A stretch of 64,000 nt of DNA from Nitrospina sp052156635 (lineage in GTDB: Bacteria > Nitrospinota > Nitrospinia > Nitrospinales > Nitrospinaceae). The notes beneath the pieces are model-generated. The model did not search any database, had not been told where the DNA came from, and saw nothing but the letters and a program-made list of their open reading frames with translations. This document shows positions 25,427-33,780 of this stretch, one piece after another. The translations under genes were made by a program, and so were the position numbers. Location: the NCBI RefSeq assembly GCF_052156635.1, contig NZ_JBQKUO010000001.1:186001-250000 (forward strand). The letters run 5' to 3'. The first letter of the stretch is position 1, and every line of letters starts with the position of its first letter.

Positions 25427-25882
25427 ATGAAGCCAGCCGGTTTCCGCCGGCGTTACATCGCATTACTGCTGGATATCACCGTTTTGGAAATTCTAGGTTT
25501 ATTGCTGAGCCGGACCTTTCTCAATCAGGCTGGAATGGATATGGGGTCGATGCTCATAAAAGTGGCAATGGGCCGGGTCCACGAGGGGAACACGTTACCG
25601 CTGCTGGTCGTCGGTGGTTTCCTGCAAATGATTTTGGTTTGTGCCTACTTCGTGGTGTTTACCGGCGTTTCCGGTCAAACCCCCGGAAAAAAGTTGATGA
25701 AGATACAGGTCCGGATGGAAAACGGGCAGCCCGCAAGCCTGCGGGCGGCGGCAATCCGTTCCATTCCCGGCTACCTGCTGTCCACCGTCACTTTGGGGCT
25801 TGGATTTCTGCTGGCCCTGACGGACCCGCGTCAACAGGCTCTGCATGACAAGATTGCGGAAACGCGGGTCTTTATTGTTTGA
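25427..25882 (+). CDS. RDD family membrane protein
   Basis: A 151-residue inner-membrane protein with three to four predicted TM helices (about 10-30, 58-82, 112-133). The RDD-type start 'AGFRRRYIALLLDITVLEI', the 'GQTPGKKLMKIQVRMENGQPASLRAAAIRSI' loop and 'ALTDPRQQALHDKIAETRVF' are all diagnostic of the family, whose members include poorly characterised transporters. I chose ATG 25427 because RDD proteins begin just before the first Arg-containing helix; the longer frame adds 35 residues of no RDD character. Confidence 0.9.
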   Translation: MKPAGFRRRYIALLLDITVLEILGLLLSRTFLNQAGMDMGSMLIKVAMGRVHEGNTLPLLVVGGFLQMILVCAYFVVFTGVSGQTPGKKLMKIQVRMENGQPASLRAAAIRSIPGYLLSTVTLGLGFLLALTDPRQQALHDKIAETRVFIV

Positions 25883-25927
25883 TGAAACCCTAACTGCAAC
25901 GGATATCGATAACAGGAAAAGAGGATT

Positions 25928-27079
25928 ATGAATAAGACGTATTTGCTCGCACCCGGACCGACCCCAGTTCCGGAAAAAGTGAATCTGGAAATGGCGGCAC
26001 CGATGATCCATCATCGCACTCCGCAGTTCAGCAAAATCTTCGGGGAAGCGGCGGAAGATGCCAAGTACCTGTTTCAAACCAAACAGGATGTCATGATCCT
26101 GGCCTCCACCGGCACCGGTGGCATGGAAGCGTGTATCACCAACCTGTTCTCCCCGGGGGACAAGGTGCTGGTGGTCAATGGCGGTAAATTCGGCGAACGC
26201 TGGGGCAAGATTTCCCAGACCTACGGGCTGGAGCCCATCTGGATCAACGTGGAATGGGGCCAGGCCGTGAAAGTGGCGGACGTGAAAGCGGAGCTGGATA
26301 AGAATCCGGATATCCGCGGCGTGCTGGTGCAGGCCAGTGAAACCTCGACCACCGTCTCCCATCCGATCGAGGAAATTTCCAAACTCACGCGCCAGCGCGA
26401 CGACCTTTTGCTGGTGGTGGACGGCATCACCGCCGTCGGCGTGTATCCCCTGCCGATGGACGACTGGGGCATCGACGCGGTGATCACGGGTTCGCAGAAG
26501 GCCCTCCAGTTGCCGCCCGGCCTCGCACTGGTTTCCCTCAGTGAAAAAGCCTGGAAGCAGGCGGAGAAAGCCAAGTGCCCGCATTTCTACTTCGATCTGG
26601 CCAAAGAACGCAAGAACCTTGCCGACAAGACCACTGCCTACACTCCTGCAGTGTCGCTGGTCATTGGCCTCCGCGAAGTGCTGAAAAACATTAAGGAGGA
26701 AGGCCTGGAGAACGTGCACAAACGGCACAACCGCCTGGCCCGCGCCACCCGCGCCGCAGTGAGCGCGCTCGGCATGCAGCCGGTCGCACCGGACTCCCCG
26801 GCGGACAGCGCCACCGGCATGTTCGTTCCGGAGGGAGTGGACGGCGGCAAGCTGGTGAAAAGCCTGCGCGATGAGTTTGGCGTCACCCTCGCCGGGGGTC
26901 AGGACAAATGGAAAGGCAAGGTCGTCCGCATCGCCCACTTGGGTTACGTCGACACTTTCGACACTGTCGTGGCGATTTCCGCCCTCGAGATGGCGCTCAA
27001 AAAATTCGGCGCCAACGTGCAGATGGGCAAAGGCGTGGCCGCCGCACAGGAAATCCTGCTGGAAGCCTACTGTAAATAA
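25928..27079 (+). CDS. Class V aminotransferase (serine-pyruvate/phosphoserine type)
   Basis: A 383-residue PLP enzyme. It starts YLLAPGPTPVPE (substrate-binding loop) and has STGTGGMEACITNLFSPGD for the cofactor phosphate. The Schiff-base lysine is in 'VITGSQKALQLPPGLALVS', about residue 196. It matches the alanine-glyoxylate/serine-pyruvate aminotransferase family. Because it sits 91 bases upstream of serA, I infer it supplies the phosphohydroxypyruvate transamination step of serine synthesis, as proposed for similar pairs in other bacteria and archaea; no standard serC is visible. Substrate is not proven. Confidence 0.93.
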   Translation: MNKTYLLAPGPTPVPEKVNLEMAAPMIHHRTPQFSKIFGEAAEDAKYLFQTKQDVMILASTGTGGMEACITNLFSPGDKVLVVNGGKFGERWGKISQTYGLEPIWINVEWGQAVKVADVKAELDKNPDIRGVLVQASETSTTVSHPIEEISKLTRQRDDLLLVVDGITAVGVYPLPMDDWGIDAVITGSQKALQLPPGLALVSLSEKAWKQAEKAKCPHFYFDLAKERKNLADKTTAYTPAVSLVIGLREVLKNIKEEGLENVHKRHNRLARATRAAVSALGMQPVAPDSPADSATGMFVPEGVDGGKLVKSLRDEFGVTLAGGQDKWKGKVVRIAHLGYVDTFDTVVAISALEMALKKFGANVQMGKGVAAAQEILLEAYCK

Positions 27080-27170
27080 CCAATCGAGTGCCGGGCCGCG
27101 CTGCGGCCCGGTACCGGCTCTTGATCTGAATCCTTCTCTGGAAACACCGGTTTTCCTCGGAGTTTGAATT

Positions 27171-28751
27171 ATGAAAATTCTTGTCAGTGACAACCTCTCT
27201 TCACTGGGGGTTGATATTCTAAAAAAAGAAGACGGCTTTGAAGTGGATGTCAATACGGGACTGTCCAAGGAAGAGCTGATCAAAATCATCCCGAACTACG
27301 ACGGCCTGGTGGTGCGGAGCGCCACCAAGGTGACCGCGGACGTTATTGAAGCCGCAAGCAACCTGCGGGTCATCGGCCGCGCCGGGGTCGGCGTCGACAA
27401 CATCGACCTGGACGCCGCAGGCAAAAAAGGCATCATCGTCATGAACGCGCCGGACGGCAACATGATCACCACCGCCGAGCACGCCATGGCTCTGATGATG
27501 AGCATGTCCCGCAATATTCCGCAGGCGGCCAATTCGCTCAAGCAGGAAAAGAAATGGTCGCCCAAAACGTTCATGGGCGTCGAGCTGTATGGCAAAACGC
27601 TGGGCATCGTCGGTATGGGCCGCATCGGCTCCGTGGTGGCGGAACGCGCCAAGGGCTTTGCCATGAAGGTCATCGCCTACGATCCGTTCGTAAACAAGGA
27701 ACATGCGGAGAAAATCGGAGTCGAGCTGGTGGAGCTCAAGGAGCTTCTGCAACGCGCGGACTTCCTCAGCCTGCACACCCCGAAGATCGACGGCAAGTAC
27801 CTGCTGGGCAAGGAAGAGTTCGACATCGTCAAACCGGGCCTCCGCATCATCAACTGCGCGCGCGGCGGGTTGATCGACGAGGCCGCGCTGGTGCAGGCCA
27901 TCAAGGACGGCAAGGTGGCGCAGGCGGCGCTTGATGTGTACTCCCAGGAACCCCTGCCGGCGGACAGCCCCCTTTTGGAGGTGAACGAAATCATCTGCAC
28001 GCCGCACCTGGGGGCTTCGACCGAAGAGGCGCAGGACAAGGTCGCCATCGCCATCTGCGACCAGATCATCGACTACCTGAAATACGGAAGCATCCGCAAT
28101 GCGGTCAATATGCCTTCCATCGATGAAGAGACTCTCCGCAAGATCAAACCGTTTCTGGAACTGGGCGAGGACCTGGGCAAGATCGCGTCGCAGCTGGCTG
28201 CAGGCCCCGTCACGCAGGTCAAGGTCCAGTACAACGGCGAGGTCGCGGAAACGGACGTCAAACCGATCACCATCTCGGTGCTGAAAGGCCTGCTGGAACG
28301 TGCGATCGACGGCATCAACATGGTCAACGCCCCTTTCCTGGCGAAAGAGCGGAACATCGAAGTGCAGGAAATGAAAACCAACGAGATCAAGGACTACACC
28401 AGCACGATCCAGGTGCACGTCACCACCAAGGAAGGCACACGCGAAATCACGGGAAGTATTTTCGGCAAGGGCGATCCGCGCATCGTCAAGATCGACGATT
28501 ACTATTTCGAGGCGGTGATTTCCAAGCACATGTTGATCCTGAGCAACAAAGACGTTCCAGGGGTCATCGGCAATCTGGGCAACGCGCTCGGCAAGCACAA
28601 CATCAACATCGCCGGGTTCCACCTCGGCCGCATCGGCGAGGGCAGCAATGCGGTCTCCGTGATCAACATTGACAGTCCGCCGACCAGCGAGGCCCTGCGT
28701 GAATTGCGGGAAACCTCCAACGTGCTGGAAGTGTATTCAGTGATCATCTAG
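27171..28751 (+). CDS. serA: D-3-phosphoglycerate dehydrogenase
   Basis: A 526-residue enzyme for the first step of serine synthesis. The substrate domain begins KILVSDNLSSLGVDIL; the NAD domain has GKTLGIVGMGRIGSVVAERAK and catalytic Arg/Glu/His in 'NCARGGLIDEAAL', 'DVYSQEPLP' and 'TPHLGASTEEAQ'. An intervening (ASB) domain and a C-terminal ACT domain (about 455-526: 'MLILSNKDVPGVIGNLGNALGKHNINIAGFHLGR') give the long type-1 form, in which serine may bind the ACT domain. A clear terminator follows, closing the aminotransferase-serA unit. Confidence 0.96.
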   Translation: MKILVSDNLSSLGVDILKKEDGFEVDVNTGLSKEELIKIIPNYDGLVVRSATKVTADVIEAASNLRVIGRAGVGVDNIDLDAAGKKGIIVMNAPDGNMITTAEHAMALMMSMSRNIPQAANSLKQEKKWSPKTFMGVELYGKTLGIVGMGRIGSVVAERAKGFAMKVIAYDPFVNKEHAEKIGVELVELKELLQRADFLSLHTPKIDGKYLLGKEEFDIVKPGLRIINCARGGLIDEAALVQAIKDGKVAQAALDVYSQEPLPADSPLLEVNEIICTPHLGASTEEAQDKVAIAICDQIIDYLKYGSIRNAVNMPSIDEETLRKIKPFLELGEDLGKIASQLAAGPVTQVKVQYNGEVAETDVKPITISVLKGLLERAIDGINMVNAPFLAKERNIEVQEMKTNEIKDYTSTIQVHVTTKEGTREITGSIFGKGDPRIVKIDDYYFEAVISKHMLILSNKDVPGVIGNLGNALGKHNINIAGFHLGRIGEGSNAVSVINIDSPPTSEALRELRETSNVLEVYSVII

Positions 28752-28772
28752 CAAACCCTTCCGCAAAAACAA

Positions 28773-28808
28773 AAACCCGAATCCGGCTTTCCGGATTCGG
28801 GTTTTTTT
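28773..28808 (+). terminator. Rho-independent terminator after serA
   Basis: AAACCCGAATCCGG at 28773-28786 pairs with CCGGATTCGGGTTT at 28791-28804, with a CTTT loop and a T run through about 28809. It lies between convergent genes and could act on both strands. Confidence 0.9.
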
Positions 28809-28830
28809 TATTCCTGAATCGTGGGGCGAC

Positions 28831-29430
28831 TTATTCCTTTTTTTCTCCGTCGGTATTGTCCTCACCGGAAGGCGCTGCCTCTTTCTTCTCCGGTGGTTCG
28901 TATTTCTGTCCGTACACGTTGGCGATCACCTTCAGGATTTCTTCCTCGCCCAGAATGTTGTACACCGCGTTGGCGGACTTGAAATGCGGGCTGGTGAACA
29001 GGCTGAGCACTTTCTTGCTGGAGTAGCCCAGCATCATGAACTCGTGCGCATAGTTTTCCGCCACCAGGCGCAGAGTTTTGTCGTCCGCGTCTTCGTCGCC
29101 GGTGGGAGGACCGTCGTCCGGGTTGACGTCGTCCTTGATCTCGTACACATAAATCAAATGCCAGCCGAACTCGGTTTTGACGGGGCCGACAATGTCGCCT
29201 TCTTCCGCGCTGAACGCGGCCACCTCGAAGGGGCGGACCATGGCGCCCTTGCCAAACCAGCCCAGGTCGCCGCCACGTTTTTTGGACGGGCACTGGCTGT
29301 GCTGCTCCGCAAGCTTGACAAATTCCTCACCCTCGTCGATTCGTTTTTTCAGATCCTCGGCCTCTTCCTTTGTGGCCACCAGGATATGCCGCGCCTGAAC
29401 CTTTTTGACCTTCTTTTCCTTGGCACTCAT
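28831..29430 (-). CDS. Parvulin-type peptidyl-prolyl isomerase with C-terminal extension
   Basis: A 199-residue protein. The parvulin domain spans about residues 12-100: VQARHILVATKEEAEDLKKRI, GGDLGWFGKGAMVRPFEVAAFS and VKTEFGWHLIYVYE, with the active-site His residues of the ARHIL and GWHLI motifs. There is no signal peptide, so it is cytoplasmic, unlike PpiC/SurA relatives that act in the envelope. Residues about 105-199 are an extra helical domain and an acidic tail (TDGEKKE). It is the last gene of the minus-strand block that carries the DUF1566 proteins. Confidence 0.92.
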   Translation of the reverse strand: MSAKEKKVKKVQARHILVATKEEAEDLKKRIDEGEEFVKLAEQHSQCPSKKRGGDLGWFGKGAMVRPFEVAAFSAEEGDIVGPVKTEFGWHLIYVYEIKDDVNPDDGPPTGDEDADDKTLRLVAENYAHEFMMLGYSSKKVLSLFTSPHFKSANAVYNILGEEEILKVIANVYGQKYEPPEKKEAAPSGEDNTDGEKKE

Positions 29431-29539
29431 ATCGTATCACCCTTGGATGTGGTTTATGCAGTCACAGCGCCGGCCCTTGGGCCCTGCGCAGGGTTTCCCG
29501 TCCAGTTAGGTGAAAAACGGGGAAACTCCCTTCATTATC

Positions 29540-30379
29540 TCAATTCACCTTGAGAGCACAACATTTTTTGTATTTCTTGCCGGACCCGCACGGGCACAGG
29601 TCGTTCCGCTGGGGCTTGTGACTCTGAAGGTTCACGTCCGGCGTCGTTTTCAACAGTTCCTCACCGATCTTTTTCGCTTCCTTGTAGCGTTCCTTCAGGA
29701 TTTCGTGGAGATTGGGAATGAACTGATGAAACCCCAGCAACAGAGCGGCATTCTTGGGGTCCAGCTTTCCGTCTTCTTCCTCACGCAGGGTCTCATTGAA
29801 ATAATACGTGTAATTGAAGAGCGGAGGCACCTTGTCCTGCTGGCCCTCCTCGAACTTGAAAAACGTCAAACGGACGCTTTTGTTATCGTTCCTCGGATCG
29901 AGTTCATACGAGTCTTCGGCGAAATGTTTCTGATCCTTGTATGAAAAATCCAGAAGTTTGCTGGATCGCGGAAACAGCTCCATGTAATTGACATACTGCC
30001 CGGGTTCGAACACCAGATAGGACATGGGGTTCTTTTCCCCGTACGCCTTTGCTTCCATGTAACGCTGTTTGAAATGAAGGATCATCTCATCCGTCAGCTC
30101 TCCTTTGAATTCCTCCAGAATTTTTTTCTGTTTTTCCGTGAGAGCGGGATGATTGGGCAACAGCGCCGTGGTTTTATTGAAATGCACGATGAAGGAAAAC
30201 CGGTTGGCGTCGTTTTCCTTGTCGTTCAGACCCACGGTAACGTGGTTGCAATCGCAGAACGGGTTGGTGCAGTAGTAGTCTTCCAGAACGTACAGGTTCC
30301 GGAAGTCCTCCGCTTCAAACCGGAAAGTGAGAACCGCATTCGTGCTTTCCTGATAATTGATGACGTTGTACGCTTCGAT
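29540..30379 (-). CDS. SEC-C motif protein, apparently initiated at ATC
   Basis: A 279-residue protein. The C-terminus (about 258-275) is a SEC-C zinc motif: DLCPCGSGKKYKKCC. A second Cys-rich segment near residue 35 (YYCTNPFCDCNHV) is conserved in this family, so coding clearly extends upstream of the first GTG at 30235. No ATG, GTG or TTG occurs in that frame upstream. Instead a perfect AGGAGG (30386-30391), placed directly after the preceding gene's stop, lies six bases before an ATC at 30379. I infer ATC initiation coupled to the upstream gene, or an error or mutation of an ATG. It is in the DUF1566 block. Function unknown; possibly binds zinc. Confidence 0.8.
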   Translation of the reverse strand: MEAYNVINYQESTNAVLTFRFEAEDFRNLYVLEDYYCTNPFCDCNHVTVGLNDKENDANRFSFIVHFNKTTALLPNHPALTEKQKKILEEFKGELTDEMILHFKQRYMEAKAYGEKNPMSYLVFEPGQYVNYMELFPRSSKLLDFSYKDQKHFAEDSYELDPRNDNKSVRLTFFKFEEGQQDKVPPLFNYTYYFNETLREEEDGKLDPKNAALLLGFHQFIPNLHEILKERYKEAKKIGEELLKTTPDVNLQSHKPQRNDLCPCGSGKKYKKCCALKVN

Positions 30380-30385
30380 GGTACG

Positions 30386-30391
30386 CCTCCT
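30386..30391 (-). promoter_or_regulatory. Ribosome-binding site that decides the SEC-C protein start
   Basis: AGGAGG on the minus strand, placed between the TGA of the upstream DUF1566 gene (30393-30395) and the ATC at 30377-30379, six bases apart. It is positioned exactly for initiation at that ATC. Confidence 0.7.
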
Positions 30392-30392
30392 G

Positions 30393-30827
30393 TCACTTCT
30401 TATCGTTATCGGTAATATTTCGTACGGCGCGAACGGAATCCTTGCAGGGATCGTCCCGATTGTTGACGTTGGCGTGGCCGTACCGGTAATAGAAAATCAC
30501 CGCACCGTTGTGCGGCTTGAGCGTGGAAGTCCACGTGGAGTAGGCACCCCCCGGAGAAAACGCGGGATCGATGAACAATTCAAACCGATCCCGGTCGCGA
30601 ATGGAGGTGTCTTCGGTGAAAATACTTTCCGCTTCCTGATGGGTCGGCATGCGCCAGTCGCGAAAGCCTGCAAACTTGCCGTCGTTGAGTTTCCGGATGT
30701 AGGTTTCCGCCTGAAACCAGTCGTGAAACTGGCTTTCGTCCTGAAAGGCATCGGTTTGTTTCCACATCAGATTCGTTTCGGTATCGGTGACGGTGCCGTC
30801 ACCGTTGTCCTTAAAGCGCTTGCCCAT
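30393..30827 (-). CDS. DUF1566 (Lcl C-terminal-like) protein, single domain
   Basis: A 144-residue protein that is one DUF1566 domain from end to end. It begins RFKDNGDGTVTDTETNLMWKQTDAF, continues with a W-rich helix and LNDGKFAGFRDWRMPTHQEAESIF, then FIDPAFSPGGAYSTWTST, and ends VRAVRNI. DUF1566 is related to the C-terminal adhesive domain of the Legionella collagen-like protein (Lcl). No signal peptide is present, so the protein is predicted cytoplasmic. AAGGAGA precedes ATG. It lies immediately before the SEC-C gene. Confidence 0.9.
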   Translation of the reverse strand: MGKRFKDNGDGTVTDTETNLMWKQTDAFQDESQFHDWFQAETYIRKLNDGKFAGFRDWRMPTHQEAESIFTEDTSIRDRDRFELFIDPAFSPGGAYSTWTSTLKPHNGAVIFYYRYGHANVNNRDDPCKDSVRAVRNITDNDKK

Positions 30828-30878
30828 TTTTATACTGCTTCTCCTTGCCCAAAACAGGGTTCACAATTTCACTCGCCG

Positions 30879-31346
30879 TCACAGTTCGGATTTGGGGATG
30901 TCCCTGCAATAACGCGTAGCGCCGCGGGAAGTGCGGTACACATCGTCAAACGTGATGCCGCCCTTGCGGAAATTGAATCGCACGGCCTGGGTTTTAGTCC
31001 GTGTTTCCTTGGTCCAGCACAAAAAACCGAAGCCCGAGGGAAACAATTTTACCAGAAACGCTTTTTGCCCCATGTGGTCCGTGTTTTCCTGCGACTTGTC
31101 GAACAGGCTGCGGACCTCGTCGGTAGTCGGCATGCGCCAGTCTTTGTACCCCCCGTGAGCCTTCCTGTTCAACTCCTGGGCGTAATCCCTTGCCTGCACC
31201 CAGCTCAACCACTTGTCCGTCAACTGCCAACTGTCCTGGCGGCACCAGATCAACCTGCGTTTCATGTCAATGATGGTATCCTCGTCGTTTTCGACGAATC
31301 GAGAATTGTCCTGCGTGTTCTGGGGGACGGCGGATGCTTCGCTCAT
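30879..31346 (-). CDS. DUF1566 protein with divergent N-terminal motif
   Basis: A 155-residue single-domain DUF1566 protein. The leading motif is altered (RFVENDEDTIIDMKRRLIWCRQDSW instead of DNGDGTVTD), while the core DWRMPTTDEVRSLFDKSQ and the terminal fold (FLCWTKETRTKTQAVRFNFRKG) are kept. The 'IDPVF' segment is replaced by KLFPSGFGFLCW. No signal peptide. ATG 31346 lies only three bases after the stop of the upstream two-domain gene, with SD GAGGAAGA inside that gene, so translation is coupled. Confidence 0.88.
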   Translation of the reverse strand: MSEASAVPQNTQDNSRFVENDEDTIIDMKRRLIWCRQDSWQLTDKWLSWVQARDYAQELNRKAHGGYKDWRMPTTDEVRSLFDKSQENTDHMGQKAFLVKLFPSGFGFLCWTKETRTKTQAVRFNFRKGGITFDDVYRTSRGATRYCRDIPKSEL

Positions 31347-31349
31347 GCT

Positions 31350-32237
31350 TTACTGGTCTTCCTCTATCAGGTCACAGACCGGGCGGACACCGTGACTGCG
31401 CAATCCTTTTTTATGGAACTTGTAGTCCCCGCTGAAATAATTGAAACGGATGGCCACCGAAGGATCCGTTTTGTGCAGGGTCTTGGTCCAAGTGGTCTGG
31501 CCCGCCCCGGGAGAAAAAACGGATGGAATGTAGATGATATCGCCGTAGGTGTCCGTGACCGGGTTATTCGGCCTGTGTATGCTTTGGGCTTCCTTTCGTG
31601 TGGGCAGGCGCCAGTGGGTATGGCCGGCAAACTCATCCTTGTTCAATTCCAGAACGAAGGTCTTGGCCTCGTCCCAGCTGACCCATTTGTCCAGGTCCAG
31701 ATACGAGTCGTCCTTTTTCCAGATGACTTTCATTTCCAGATCGGTGACGGTGCCGTTGCCGTTGTCCACAAAACGGTCCTCGTCCGACATCTGATTGGGA
31801 TCCCCAACCAGACGCACCAGCCGGACCGCACTGGGAAACCCGATGTTTTCCTTTGCCAGCCAGTACTCATAATCGGCCCGGAAGTCGTAGCCCATTGCCG
31901 CTTTGGCCCCGCGCGTTTCCGCTGTCCAGGTGGTGTAACCACAGCCTGAGGTGAAGACCGGGTCGATGTGCACTTCGCACCCTTCCATATCCGTGTTGCT
32001 GAGCTCCGGGTCAAACAACTCTTTCGCTTCGTGGCCGTTGGGAATGCGCCAGTCATTGTAGCCTGCGAATTTCTGTTCGTTTTTTTCTTTCAGGAATTCC
32101 TGGCTCTGCCACCAGGAAATGAGGTGTCCTTTTTCAACCCAGGAATCGTCCTTGATCCACATGCGGTTTTTGCGGGTGTCGGTGACAGTGCCGTCGCCGT
32201 TGTCCACGAATCTCAATTTGGTTTTGGTTTCGGCCAT
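31350..32237 (-). CDS. Two-domain DUF1566 protein
   Basis: A 295-residue protein with two consecutive DUF1566 domains. Domain one (about 7-148) has RFVDNGDGTVTDTRKNRMWIKDDSW, YNDWRIPNGHEAKELFD and VHIDPVFTSGCGYTTWTAE. Domain two (about 152-290) has RFVDNGNGTVTDLEMKVIWKKDDS, HTHWRLPTRKEAQSIHR and IYIPSVFSPGAGQTTWTK. Each ends in an aromatic/Arg strand (VRLVRLV, VRPVCDL). The arrangement suggests fusion of two neighbouring single-domain genes. Cytoplasmic by prediction. Confidence 0.9.
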   Translation of the reverse strand: MAETKTKLRFVDNGDGTVTDTRKNRMWIKDDSWVEKGHLISWWQSQEFLKEKNEQKFAGYNDWRIPNGHEAKELFDPELSNTDMEGCEVHIDPVFTSGCGYTTWTAETRGAKAAMGYDFRADYEYWLAKENIGFPSAVRLVRLVGDPNQMSDEDRFVDNGNGTVTDLEMKVIWKKDDSYLDLDKWVSWDEAKTFVLELNKDEFAGHTHWRLPTRKEAQSIHRPNNPVTDTYGDIIYIPSVFSPGAGQTTWTKTLHKTDPSVAIRFNYFSGDYKFHKKGLRSHGVRPVCDLIEEDQ

Positions 32238-32251
32238 CGGCTAGCTCCCGG

Positions 32252-32812
32252 TTAACGCCTCGGGTTGTTGGGCCGGGCACGACGGCTGTCGCCCCGATTG
32301 ATCGGTTCCTTGCGAACCAGCCGCACCGCACCGAACGCATATTCATCCACTTGGAAAATCTTGCCTTCCGTGTAATCAAAGCGCGGGCGGCGCGTGGACG
32401 TGTCCGACGTGGTCCAGTGGAGTTTGAAAGACCCCTCCGGAAACACGGGATCGATGTGGATGGTGGCTCCCCCTTTGGCGGTATTGGAGAGTTCGGGGTC
32501 GTACAGAGTGGCCACCTCGTCCATGGTGGGAAGGCGCCAGTCGGTGAACCCTCCGATCTTGCGGATGTTCTTGAGGTCCGCGTACTCCCGGCTTTCATGC
32601 CAGTTGTAATACTTGCCACGGTCCTGCCAGGAATCTTTTTTCATCCAATAGAGGCCCGTCACCGTATCCTGCACCACATGCGGCCCTATGGACACAAACC
32701 GTTTGGGGCCCTCGTCCTCAGAAACCTCGAGCTGTTCCTCGCCGTCTTCACGGAGAGCGGGCTTCAATTCCTCTTCGTCTTCCGCTTTTTTGCTCGCTTC
32801 CTCTTCTGCCAT
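32252..32812 (-). CDS. DUF1566 protein with acidic N-terminal extension
   Basis: A 186-residue protein. Residues 1-38 are a Glu/Lys/Asp-rich tail; residues 40-175 are DUF1566 with a variant opening (VQDTVTGLYWMKKDSWQDRGKYYNW), FTDWRLPTMDEVATLYDPELSN, IHIDPVFPEGSFKLHWTTSDTST and VRLVRKE. I chose ATG 32812 because AGGAG lies eight bases upstream; the longer frame adds seven residues. There is no signal peptide. It lies 14 bases before the two-domain gene. Confidence 0.88.
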   Translation of the reverse strand: MAEEEASKKAEDEEELKPALREDGEEQLEVSEDEGPKRFVSIGPHVVQDTVTGLYWMKKDSWQDRGKYYNWHESREYADLKNIRKIGGFTDWRLPTMDEVATLYDPELSNTAKGGATIHIDPVFPEGSFKLHWTTSDTSTRRPRFDYTEGKIFQVDEYAFGAVRLVRKEPINRGDSRRARPNNPRR

Positions 32813-32829
32813 GTCGTCTCCTGTATGAA

Positions 32830-33048
32830 TCAATCGGTGTACCCGATGACCACGTCGCCTTTATCCACATCCACTATCACCGGAACGATGTACTGCCCTT
32901 CCGAATACTCAAGCATCTTTTCCAGGCCGTGCGGATTGTTGTCCACATTGACATAAATGAACGGCTTGCATTGTTTCTTGAAATCCGTCCGGGCCTTCTG
33001 GGTATAAGGACAATCGTCCTTGCCGAAAATCATGTAATGACTGCTCAT
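32830..33048 (-). CDS. Glutaredoxin-like mini-protein with a single active-site cysteine
   Basis: A 72-residue protein with a glutaredoxin-like layout: HYMIFGKDDCPYTQKARTDFK (active-site CPYT instead of CPYC) and a cis-proline region YIVPVIVDVDKGDVVIGYTD. The cysteine at about position 13 is the only one in the motif, so a monothiol mechanism or pure binding role is expected. It is shorter than typical glutaredoxins (about 80-85). ATG 33048 is used; a TTG one codon earlier is possible. It lies within the DUF1566 block, between two members, which may link the block to thiol chemistry; this is inference. Confidence 0.85.
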   Translation of the reverse strand: MSSHYMIFGKDDCPYTQKARTDFKKQCKPFIYVNVDNNPHGLEKMLEYSEGQYIVPVIVDVDKGDVVIGYTD

Positions 33049-33087
33049 CAAAGCACCTGAATCAGGATGGCCGGTCGCTCCCCAACC

Positions 33088-33726
33088 TCAGCCATCGAAT
33101 TTCTTGGTATCCTTTCGCCAGGTGGGCTCCCACTCCTCCTTGACTTCATCGCGAACCGCACGCACGTGGCAATATTCATTGTCCTTGCGTTCCCATTTTT
33201 CATTTCCGGTCACGTAGCTGAAGTTCATGGCGTACTGCTGGTAATCCGGTTTTTCCTCGTAGGTCCATGTGTTGTGGCCACCCCCTTGTGCAAACAGAGG
33301 GTCAATATGGATTTCCGCACCGTCTTTGTCGGAATTGGAAACGGTGAAGGAAAACATTCGCTTGGCCTCCTCAAAACTGCAGAGACGCCAGTCATCGAAG
33401 CCGGCGAATTTTTTCTCGTTCAATTCTTCAATGTAGTCGTTGGCTTCAAACCAGTTGATCCCGTAACCGTATTCCGCGAAAGAATCGCTTTTCTTCCACA
33501 TGAGATTGTTGTGGGCATCACTGACGGTCTCGTCTCCGTTGTCCACAAACTGGGGACCGAGCGGAATTTCCTCGTCATCTTCCTCGCTCTCAATTTCATC
33601 CCAGTCTTCTTCGCCAATCCAATCGACGTCGAAGTCTTCGTCCTGGAGATCCTCAAGGAAATCGTCGGAAAGGTTTTCAGTGTCTTCGTCTTCCTCGATT
33701 TGTTTTTTCATATCTTCGTCAGACAC
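33088..33726 (-). CDS. DUF1566 protein with long acidic N-terminal region
   Basis: A 212-residue protein. Residues 1-60 are highly acidic (many Asp/Glu, with 'EDLQDEDFDVDWIGEEDWDEIESEEDDEE'-type runs shortened here). The DUF1566 domain (about 62-195) has QFVDNGDETVSDAHNNLMWKKSDS, FDDWRLCSFEEAKRMF (RLC replaces the usual RLPT), IHIDPLFAQGGGHNTWTYE and VRAVRDE. The start is GTG 33726, preceded by GGGAGG nine bases upstream. It is the first gene before the glutaredoxin-like gene in the transcription order. Confidence 0.88.
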   Translation of the reverse strand: MSDEDMKKQIEEDEDTENLSDDFLEDLQDEDFDVDWIGEEDWDEIESEEDDEEIPLGPQFVDNGDETVSDAHNNLMWKKSDSFAEYGYGINWFEANDYIEELNEKKFAGFDDWRLCSFEEAKRMFSFTVSNSDKDGAEIHIDPLFAQGGGHNTWTYEEKPDYQQYAMNFSYVTGNEKWERKDNEYCHVRAVRDEVKEEWEPTWRKDTKKFDG

Positions 33727-33780
33727 AGCTCATTTCCTCCCAGCGGGCTTGGCAGAACCCCGGTTCAATATCTAATCTTT

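Noticed and set aside
30357..31949. 530-codon open frame on the plus strand across three DUF1566 genes
   Set aside because: It runs antisense to several clear DUF1566 domains and has no start signal or recognisable domain.
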